From positions 431,980 to 495,979 of the forward strand of contig BPCL01000001.1 in the NCBI GenBank assembly GCA_019653755.1: a stretch of 64,000 nt of DNA, read 5' to 3'. Under the pieces are notes generated by a model, which was not told the origin of the DNA, ran no database searches, and was given only the letters and a program-made list of their open reading frames with translations. The position numbers and the translations under genes were made by a program. Source of the stretch: Woeseia sp. GTDB lineage: Bacteria; Pseudomonadota; Gammaproteobacteria; Steroidobacterales; UBA11654. Of the stretch, positions 57,891 through 64,000 are shown piece by piece; position 1 is the first letter of the stretch, and each line of letters opens with the position of its first letter.

Positions 57891-58988
57891 TTAGATACCT
57901 TCTTTGAGGCTCGCTTCTAGAAATTTATTTATATCACCGTCCAGTATAGCTTCTGGATTACTGGATTCAATTTGCGTTCTTACATCTTTGACTCTCGATT
58001 GATCCAAGACATAAGATCTAATCTGGCTTCCCCATCCAATATCTGCTTTTGTGTCTTCAAGTGCTTGGGCTTTTTCTAAACGTTTTTGATGCTCTAACTC
58101 AAAAAGTCTAGCCCTCATTTGTTTCATTGCTGTGGCTTTATTCTTATGTTGGGACCTATCATTTTGACACTGAACAACAGTTCCACTAGGAAGATGAGTT
58201 ATTCTTACGGCTGATTCAGTGGTGTTGACATGTTGACCTCCTGCTCCACTGGCCCGATAAACATCAATACGAAGATCGCTAGGATCGAGATCAATTTCAA
58301 AGTTATCTTCAATTTCAGGTGAGACAAAGACTGCGGCGAAAGAAGTGTGTCTTCTATTACCAGAATCAAACGGTGATTTTCTTACTAAACGGTGCACACC
58401 AGTTTCAGTTCTGAGCCAACCGAACGCAAAATCTCCTGAAATATGAATGGTTGCGCTTTTTATTCCTGCTACTTCTCCCGCGGAAGTTTCAATTAAATCA
58501 GCTTTAAAACCATTGGATTCACACCAGCGTAAATACATTCTCAAGAGCATGTTCGCCCAATCTTGAGCCTCGGTTCCACCTGACCCTGCCTGTATATCAA
58601 GAAAAGCGTTCGAGGTATCCATTTCGCCTGAAAACATCCTTTGTATTTCCAATTGACCAATTTCTTGATCACAGACTTCTAACTCTTTGGTTAATTCTTT
58701 AAGAGTGTCCTCGTCATCCTCATTAATAGCCAAGTCAAATAGCACCTCTGCGTCTTGAAGACGACTCGATATTAATTGAATAAGATTGAGTGTTTTCTCT
58801 AATGAAGACCGCTCTTGATTTAGTTTTTGAGAGAGTTCCCTATCGTCCCAAACTTCAGGATCATTTAAAGATTCCCGAGGATTGCATCAAGTCTAGATTG
58901 TTTAGTCTCATAGTCAAAGGTACCCCCTGAGTGAGGTAAACCGGTCGTTTAGTTCTGTTAATAATAATTTTATCTGTGCATCGTCCAT
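57891..58988 (-). CDS. prfB: Peptide chain release factor 2 with programmed frameshift
   Basis: The start is ATG at 58988 ([24 protein letters not shown]), which ends at an in-frame TGA. A +1 shift there continues as [14 protein letters not shown] second, non-programmed break near 58885, one missing base close to a GGG run, then leads into [16 protein letters not shown] and the rest of RF2 ([14 protein letters not shown] stop-codon motif; [15 protein letters not shown] with the GGQ of peptide release). About 365 residues when joined. The ribosome site lies inside the end of the nuclease gene, whose stop is one base before the start. Confidence 0.95.
58914..58928 (-). promoter_or_regulatory. 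RF2 autoregulatory +1 frameshift site
   Basis: On the minus strand AGGGGG (58923-58928), three bases, then CTT TGA C, matching the conserved site of most bacterial prfB genes. The internal Shine-Dalgarno element and slow termination at TGA by scarce RF2 push the ribosome into +1, so RF2 controls its own level. Confidence 0.95.
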
Positions 58989-58989
58989 A

Positions 58990-59680
58990 CTAATCTCTCG
59001 AATCAGTGTTTATTATGTCATATGTTTTTCGCAAATCTATGAACTGCTGAATATAGTCAGCAGGTCTCTTAATGAAGACTTGGGTTCCGAGATTTTCCAA
59101 TGCCACTGCGATAACTATTTTATTAACGGTAATTTCTGTTAACTCTTCAAACATCTGGGCGTATGCAGAGGATTGCATAAAGTAATTATCAATCCATTGT
59201 TCTTTTTTTGGTTTGGAACTGGTTTTAAAATCGATTACAGCTAATTCTCCCTCCCATTCAGCAATAAAGATCAACTCTACCTCCAACCCTTAAGTTATGA
59301 CTAAATAAAGGCGCTTCAATCGCTCTTACCTTGCCTACATTTTGATCTAATACTTCCGATAAAGATTCAAACATTTTATATGTGTTACTTTTAGGTTCAT
59401 CAAACAGGGTTTTCCTGCGGGGAACAATTCGTTCTTTAAATATAATTCAGCTAATCTATGAACCTCGTTGCCTCTTGATGTTGCAGCTTTAGTGATTTGA
59501 TCTGCCTTCTCTTCTCCAATTCTTTGGCGCCAAGCCAAGATCCCATTTTTTAGCCAATATACCCGTCACAGAGGTCACTGAAGGATATGAATCTCCGTCA
59601 GGAGTTTTGTAAAATCGCTTACCATCCTCCATTGTTGTTTGGAGTTCTCGGAATTTTATAAGCTCAAGATTGAAAGACAT
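58990..59680 (-). CDS. T4/cyanophage-like PD-(D/E)XK exonuclease (frameshifted)
   Basis: Joining four frames gives about 230 residues starting MSFNLELIKFRELQTTMEDG. Hallmarks: DSYPSVTSVTGIL, AWRQRIGEEKADQITKAATSRGNEVHRLAELYL, VRAIEAPLFSHNLRVGGRVDLIAEWEGELAVIDFKTSSK (the D...DxK catalytic core of RecB/Cas4-like nucleases), and NYFMQSSAYAQMFEE. This order matches the exonuclease of T4-like cyanophages and other marine myophages, as recalled. The three breaks each fit one base gained or lost in A or T runs (near 59555, 59415 and 59291). It lies directly before prfB with one base between. Probably acquired from phage; whether it is active depends on the true sequence. Confidence 0.75.
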
Positions 59681-59747
59681 GGTTTTTTGAAAGAGTATGT
59701 ATAAGGGGTCTATTTAATTAGATTATTTATAGTCATAATGATTGTAT

Positions 59748-60113
59748 ATGAATGAAATAAATAACTCATTAATAGAAGCCAGAGGACCGAATAAAATTAA
59801 ATTTAAAGGTAAATGGTTTACTAGTAGTTTTATGATTCTTAACAATGAAGTCATAGAACCTTGGGAACATTCTGAAGTCATTGGTTTTGATATTAATGAT
59901 TTTTCCATAGCTTTAAAAAATAAATCTGAACTAGTCTTATTAGGCACTGGCGATCTGCAAATCTTTCCAAAAAACTCTGTACTCACCCAATTACTTAAAC
60001 AAGGTATTGGGGTTGAGGTTATGGATACTGTGAGCGCCTGTCGAACATTTAATGTTCTGACTTCAGAATATAGAAGTCCTATGGCTATGCTAATAATAGA
60101 AACTAATCTTTAG
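59748..60113 (+). CDS. Mth938-like (DUF498) domain protein
   Basis: About 121 residues from ATG 59748. Pattern LIEARGPNKIKFKGKWFTSSFMILNNEVIEPW, LVLLGTGDLQIFP, and GIGVEVMDTVSACRTFNVLTSEYRSPMAMLI is typical of the Mth938/NDUFAF3-like family. Mitochondrial relatives help assemble complex I; the bacterial role is unknown. Divergent from the nuclease gene, 67 bases between. Confidence 0.85.
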   Translation: MNEINNSLIEARGPNKIKFKGKWFTSSFMILNNEVIEPWEHSEVIGFDINDFSIALKNKSELVLLGTGDLQIFPKNSVLTQLLKQGIGVEVMDTVSACRTFNVLTSEYRSPMAMLIIETNL

Positions 60114-60180
60114 GCAATCTCGATATGAGGAAATAGAGAATTAACAAAACAGCAAAAAAGATTAATATTTTAGTTAGCAT
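60103..60180 (-). CDS. Possible 25-residue membrane micropeptide
   Basis: A short open frame reads MLTKILIFFAVLLILYFLIS then RLPKD: one hydrophobic helix with a basic tail. It starts six bases after the yqaA stop and its last bases overlap the convergent Mth938 gene. The ribosome site is weak (TTTGAG). No family recognised; it may be chance. Confidence 0.3.
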   Translation of the reverse strand: MLTKILIFFAVLLILYFLISRLPKD

Positions 60181-60186
60181 CTCAAA

Positions 60187-60768
60187 TCACGATTTAAATA
60201 ATAAATAGAGAAAGAATAAGGCAATTATAAAATAGCCAATCTTATCAATATTTCTAACAATAGCATCCATCCCTTTCTCGCCACCAATTTTTGCTGCATA
60301 AGCGACCAAATAAAATCTTGCGCCCCTTGAAATAGTTGCAGCGATTATAAAGACAAAGAAGTTCATCTTCATTGCACCAGCCATAACCGTAAAGACTTTA
60401 AATGGAATCAGAGTGAAACCAGCGATTAAAATGATTGCTGAACCCCAAGATGAAAATAATTCCACTGCCTGATTGTAATAGCCCATTAGATTGAAAGTAT
60501 TCATAAGGTCCATCGCGTAATCGATTGCAAACAAACCGATAAAGAACCCCAGGCAGCCTCCTATAACTGAGGCAATTGTGGTTACATTAGCATAGAGAAA
60601 TGCCTTATTAGGCTTTGCTAAAGTCATTGGTGCTAGAATTACATCAGGTGGAATTGGGATGATGAACCAAGCTTCGATAAAGCTCCAAAAAAATAAGAAA
60701 TACACGGCTAAAGGCTTTGCAGCTTGTTTAAGGATATAGTCTAGTGATGATGCAAAAAAACTTTTCAT
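60187..60768 (-). CDS. yqaA: YqaA family (DedA-like) membrane protein
   Basis: 193 residues, about five membrane segments. SFIEAWFIIPIPPDVILAPMTLAKPNKAFLYANVTTIASVIGGCLGFFIG and AGFTLIPFKVFTVMAGAMKMNFFVFIIAATISRGARFYLVAYAA are DedA/VTT features (the G.TPIPFK-like and R..R motifs). Inner-membrane transporter family, recently linked to lipid recycling for DedA proper. Four bases downstream of surE, as in many gammaproteobacteria, but without pcm between and without nlpD-rpoS after it. Confidence 0.88.
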   Translation of the reverse strand: MKSFFASSLDYILKQAAKPLAVYFLFFWSFIEAWFIIPIPPDVILAPMTLAKPNKAFLYANVTTIASVIGGCLGFFIGLFAIDYAMDLMNTFNLMGYYNQAVELFSSWGSAIILIAGFTLIPFKVFTVMAGAMKMNFFVFIIAATISRGARFYLVAYAAKIGGEKGMDAIVRNIDKIGYFIIALFFLYLLFKS

Positions 60769-60771
60769 CCT

Positions 60772-61515
60772 CTAAAACTCAGCAATCCAATTTTGGAGAC
60801 TTTTTATTTGTGTTTTATCTGTAAGATTAGTTGTCAATGGCGTGATTGACACCAAATTATTTTCTATGGCATTAAAATCAGTGCCTTTTTGATTGTCTTC
60901 TGCGGGTGGTGGTGGACCTATCCAGTGAATCTCATCACCATAAGCATCGATATTACCATTGGAAAGATCTGGTATTGCTCTTCTGCCTAGTTGTGTGATC
61001 GCATAACCTTGGATATCTTCTTTTGGGACATCGGGAACATTAATATTGAGCACTGCTTGATTCTTTAAATTTTTTATATGATCCCTAACGATTTCTGACA
61101 TAACCTCTATAGCAGTGTCCATATAATTGGGCTTTAGATTTGTGATAGAGGCAGCCAAACAGGGTATAGCACTAAATCGACCTCCCATTGCAGCCCCCAC
61201 AGTTCCAGAATAAAGCACATCATCACCTAAATTAGCTCCATGATTTATTCCGCTAATTAAGATATCTGGTGTTTCATCTAGAACTCTTGTTAAGGCTAAG
61301 AACACACAATCACTAGGGGTACCATTCACATAATAAGAATTATCTTCAAACTTTCTTATTCTGAGAGGATTTTTTAGAGTCAATGAACTGCTTGCACCAC
61401 TGCAATTGTTCTCAGGAGCTACAACTGTAACATCAGCAAATTGTCTAAGTGATTCAGCAAGGCCTGTTAGGCCCTTTGAATAATATCCATCATCATTAGA
61501 TAAAAGAATTTTCAT
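60772..61515 (-). CDS. surE: 5'/3'-nucleotidase SurE
   Basis: About 247 residues from the ATG at 61515; MKILLSNDDGYYSKGLTGLAESL is the invariant SurE N terminus (the frame opens seven codons earlier). Also VAPENNCSGASSSLTL, VNGTPSDCVFLAL, DILISGINHGANLGDDVLYSGTVGAAMGG with the metal ligands. Dephosphorylates nucleoside monophosphates and polyphosphate. It begins one base after the stop of the enoyl-CoA hydratase gene. Confidence 0.96.
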   Translation of the reverse strand: MKILLSNDDGYYSKGLTGLAESLRQFADVTVVAPENNCSGASSSLTLKNPLRIRKFEDNSYYVNGTPSDCVFLALTRVLDETPDILISGINHGANLGDDVLYSGTVGAAMGGRFSAIPCLAASITNLKPNYMDTAIEVMSEIVRDHIKNLKNQAVLNINVPDVPKEDIQGYAITQLGRRAIPDLSNGNIDAYGDEIHWIGPPPPAEDNQKGTDFNAIENNLVSITPLTTNLTDKTQIKSLQNWIAEF

Positions 61516-61516
61516 C

Positions 61517-62272
61517 TTATAAAAAATTCTCTGCAATATATTTCATTCTGGACTGAACTTCATCTGAGAACCAGCCATCAGCAAATGATGTTGTAAATTG
61601 ACCAAGCTCATTATCAAACCAATCATTGAGTTCTGACTTTGCAGTTAAACGAGTTAAATTCATTGCATTAGGAGGGAGTTGAACGAGTTCACCCAGCCAT
61701 TCAAAGGTCTTCTCAACAACTTGATCTTTTTCGACAAGCTCATTTAACAATCCTAATTGATCTGCTTCTTCAAAACTGATCAAGCTACCTGTCATGGTAA
61801 GAGTTGAGGCCTTATTCTCTCCTACCAGTCTCGAGAGAGCCTTATATAAGATCATTGGCACCGGAAGACCTACAAAAACCTCATTCATCCCGATCTTATA
61901 GTCTCCTTTAGCAGCAATCCTATAATCACAAAAAATTGAAAGAACAGTGCCTCCAGCTGGACTATGGCCTGTCATCGCAGCAGCAAATGGAATTGGGCTT
62001 TTGGAAATTTTTGCCATTAGCCCCCAAAATGCTTTAAAAAAAATATCTATTTCATCTCTAGAAAGGGTTAATAATGTTTTAACATCCAAGCCCGCAGTAA
62101 ATATGCCGTCCATTCCACTAAGCATTAATGCTTTTGCACCCTGCCCTGTGTTCTCATCAATTGCCTTGTGAATGTCCTCGAGTAGCTCCAGATTTAATGC
62201 ATTCACTGGTTTTCTACACATTTGTATTTCTACTATTCCGTCTCTATCACTGGTTTTTACTAAACCACTCAT
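61517..62272 (-). CDS. Enoyl-CoA hydratase/isomerase family protein
   Basis: About 251 residues from ATG 62272, chosen because AAGGAGA lies right before it; an earlier ATG lies inside ftsB. Crotonase fold: MDGIFTAGLDVKTLLTLS and FAAAMTGHSPAGGTVLSIFCDYRIAAKGDYKIGMNEVFVGLPVP, with oxyanion-hole Gly. The text resembles delta3-delta2-enoyl-CoA isomerases (ECI1-like) rather than classic hydratases: one of the two hydratase Glu positions is Gly/Ala-rich (HSPAGG). It stands where ispD, ispF and truD lie in Pseudomonas, between ftsB and surE. Confidence 0.85.
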   Translation of the reverse strand: MSGLVKTSDRDGIVEIQMCRKPVNALNLELLEDIHKAIDENTGQGAKALMLSGMDGIFTAGLDVKTLLTLSRDEIDIFFKAFWGLMAKISKSPIPFAAAMTGHSPAGGTVLSIFCDYRIAAKGDYKIGMNEVFVGLPVPMILYKALSRLVGENKASTLTMTGSLISFEEADQLGLLNELVEKDQVVEKTFEWLGELVQLPPNAMNLTRLTAKSELNDWFDNELGQFTTSFADGWFSDEVQSRMKYIAENFL

Positions 62273-62294
62273 TATTTTCTCCTTGAGTTGGTAA

Positions 62295-62564
62295 TTATTT
62301 GGCAATCAAATAAAGTTCTTCGCCTTCTTTAATCATCCCCATTTCTGTTCTTGCTTTCTCTTCAAGTGCTTCTGTTCCGTCCTTTAAGTCTTTGATCTCC
62401 TGTTCTAATTCGCTATTTCTTATCATCATCTCTTTGTTTTCTTGCTGTTGAGTGTCGATCATCTGATTCAACTCTTCAGTTCGTTTTTTCCCATCCTCCT
62501 TAAACCAGATATCCATTTGCAACAAAATAAAAATAATAATCAAAATAAGAGTCAATATTCTCAT
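62295..62564 (-). CDS. ftsB: Cell division protein FtsB
   Basis: About 89 residues from ATG 62564 (MRILTLILIIIFILLQMDIWFKEDG), which matches the family; the frame also allows a TTG start at 62600 with 12 more residues. One N-terminal helix, then a coiled coil (EELNQMIDTQQQENKEMMIRNSELEQEI), and LKDGTEALEEKARTEMGMIKEGE, the FtsB signature. Links FtsL and FtsQ in the divisome. Directly after eno, as in kdsA-eno-ftsB. Confidence 0.93.
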   Translation of the reverse strand: MRILTLILIIIFILLQMDIWFKEDGKKRTEELNQMIDTQQQENKEMMIRNSELEQEIKDLKDGTEALEEKARTEMGMIKEGEELYLIAK

Positions 62565-62603
62565 GAAGCTATAAATCAATAACCGGTTTAAATGCTTCAA
62601 TAC

Positions 62604-63853
62604 CTAAGAAGTTTGAGCTTTCCCGAGGATAGATTCGATCCTTAATAGCTGGTTATATTTCTCCACACGGTCTGAACGACACAGTGAGCCTGTCTTAATT
62701 TGAGAAATATCCTTATGGATAGAAAGATCAGCAATTGTGCTATCACTTGTCTCTCCTGAGCGATGAGAAATGACGGTAGTGTAGTTATTTGATACTGCAA
62801 GCTCAATTGCAGCAAATGTTTCTGTAAGTGTCCCGATTTGATTTGGTTTAATTAATACTGAATTAGCTACCTCGGTATTAATTCCTTTTTGAAGTATTGA
62901 TGGATTAGTTACAAATAAGTCATCACCGACAAGCTGACAAGAATCGCCTAGTCTATTTGTAAGCTCTCTCCATCCATCCCAGTCATTCTCAGCCAAACCA
63001 TCTTCAATAGATATGATCGGATAATTAGCAACTAAGTCTTGCAGGTAATCGATAAATTGGTTTGCATCAAATACTTTATTTTCCGAGGATAAATGATATT
63101 TATGATCCTTGTAAAATTCACTACTAGCTACATCCAAACCTAGGTAAACGTCTGTACCTGCAGTCAGCCAACCTTCTCAATTGCTTCAAGGATAGTTTCT
63201 AATGCAGCTTTATTACTCGGTAGATTAGGAGCAAACCCACCTTCGTCACCAACAGCGGTATTCAAACCATTAGATTGGAGGACAGATTTTAGTGCATGAA
63301 ATATCTCAACCCCTGCCATTAGAGCATCACTAAAAAGATTAAACCTCACAGGGAGAATCATAAATTCTTGAATATCAATATTATTATCAGCGTGTTCACC
63401 GCCATTAAGAATATTCATCATTGGCACGGGGAACGTATAATTCCCGTCTGCAAAATGTTGGAACAATTCATTTTTATTGTGGGCAGCTGCAGCATGTGCT
63501 GAAGCGAGAGAGACTGCCAAGATTGCATTAGCTCCAAGTCTCGACTTGTTCTCAGTTCCATCGAGGTCAATCATTAACTGATCAATTCTCTTTTGATCCT
63601 CAATAGATTGTCCTAAAAGAGCGCTTTGTATCTCCGTGTTAATGTTCTTAACCGCTTCCTGAACCCCTTTGCCTAGGTATTTATTTTGATCTCCATCTCT
63701 TAGTTCCACTGCCTCCCTTGAGCCTGTTGATGCTCCAGATGGAACTGAGGCTCTACCTATAGCTCCATTCTCAAGCTCAACAGTAGCTTCAACTGTAGGG
63801 TTCCCCCTAGAGTCTAATATTTGGATAGAATGAATTGAGGTGATCTTTCCCAT
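62604..63853 (-). CDS. eno: Enolase (frameshifted)
   Basis: N-terminal fragment 63164-63853 ([53 protein letters not shown]), C-terminal fragment 62604-63137 ([55 protein letters not shown]). One missing base near 63158 separates AIEKVG from [21 protein letters not shown]. Joined, it is a normal enolase of about 417 residues, converting 2-phosphoglycerate to phosphoenolpyruvate; it also scaffolds the RNA degradosome in E. coli. A non-working enolase is improbable, which supports the sequencing-error reading. Confidence 0.95.
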
Positions 63854-63879
63854 TGATAAATCTATTTTCTATGCAGTTG

Positions 63880-64000
63880 TTATGTTTTAACTAAGTTATC
63901 AATTTTTACTAACTTTTCCATTAAAGGCTTAAGCTCATTCAATGGCAATGAATTTGGTCCATCACTCAGAGCCTTATCAGGATCAGGGTGAGTCTCTATA
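63880..64000 (-). CDS. kdsA: Kdo-8-phosphate synthase, C-terminal end (cut by window edge)
   Basis: The last 39 codons are in the window: [20 protein letters not shown], then a closing helix ending IDNLVKT. This matches the C terminus of KdsA (ETH.DPD.A..DGP..LPL). It condenses phosphoenolpyruvate with arabinose-5-phosphate to make Kdo-8-phosphate; its substrate PEP is produced by enolase, encoded next to it, 27 bases downstream. Order kdsA-eno-ftsB as in Pseudomonas. Confidence 0.9.
   Translation of the reverse strand, partial: IETHPDPDKALSDGPNSLPLNELKPLMEKLVKIDNLVKT

Overview
The window is a compact, AT-rich stretch of bacterial chromosome from a gammaproteobacterium, most likely a small-genome marine lineage. 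The gene order points to the class: ftsK-lolA-serS, trxB-infA, rpmF-plsX-fabH, rluC/rne, msbA-lpxK-kdsB, a lolC/lolE-type pair with lolD, mfd-nagZ, lepA-lepB-rnc-era-recO, pdxJ-acpS, sdhCDAB-sdhE, prfB-lysS, kdsA-eno-ftsB and surE-yqaA all match arrangements known from Pseudomonas-like and other gammaproteobacteria. Genes abut or overlap almost everywhere. I saw no tRNA, rRNA, insertion sequence or CRISPR array. A genus cannot be named from sequence reading alone.

Layout. 0-9.3 kb is accessory: an MFS transporter, a heavily frameshifted double-cupin gene, two hotdog-fold proteins, and a tight plus-strand operon of a parvulin-type foldase, a HupE/UreJ-type membrane protein, a DUF3604 (PHP-like) protein and an exported flavoprotein. 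9.3-33 kb is mostly housekeeping: a mechanosensitive channel, serS, lolA, ftsK, trxB, infA, the phospholipid/fatty-acid starters fabH and plsX, RNase E with a structured leader, and the LPS/lipoprotein export genes kdsB, lpxK, msbA, lolD and two FtsX-type permeases. 33-40 kb holds mfd, nagZ, an L,D-transpeptidase, an exonuclease, acpS and pdxJ. 40-46 kb is an arginine/ornithine block (a plant-type P5C dehydrogenase, ornithine aminotransferase, CtlX-like amidinotransferase-fold hydrolase, diaminopropionate ammonia-lyase, agmatinase-family ureohydrolase, small Smr protein) lying between recO and pdxJ, which are commonly neighbours. 46-54.6 kb is a long minus-strand run from sdhC to recO. 54.7-64 kb contains ygfZ, a phage-type transglycosylase/holin pair, lysS, prfB with its programmed frameshift, a T4/cyanophage-like nuclease, yqaA, surE, an enoyl-CoA hydratase/isomerase, ftsB, eno and the end of kdsA.

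How it works together. Arginine-derived ornithine can be carried through RocD and P5C dehydrogenase to glutamate. KdsA, KdsB, LpxK and MsbA build and flip lipid A-Kdo. LolA and the LolCDE-type complex move lipoproteins. Succinate dehydrogenase is complete with its flavinylation factor. The foldase/HupE/DUF3604/flavoprotein operon and the phage-derived genes around prfB-lysS are the least understood parts.

Data quality. At least a dozen genes, including eno, sdhA, sdhB, recO and prfB, are broken by single-base indels, mostly in homopolymers. They cluster at about 0.8-4.8 kb and 40.9-63.2 kb, with none noticed between 5.4 and 40.9 kb. I treat most as sequencing errors and annotate the joined genes; the double-cupin gene may be truly decayed.
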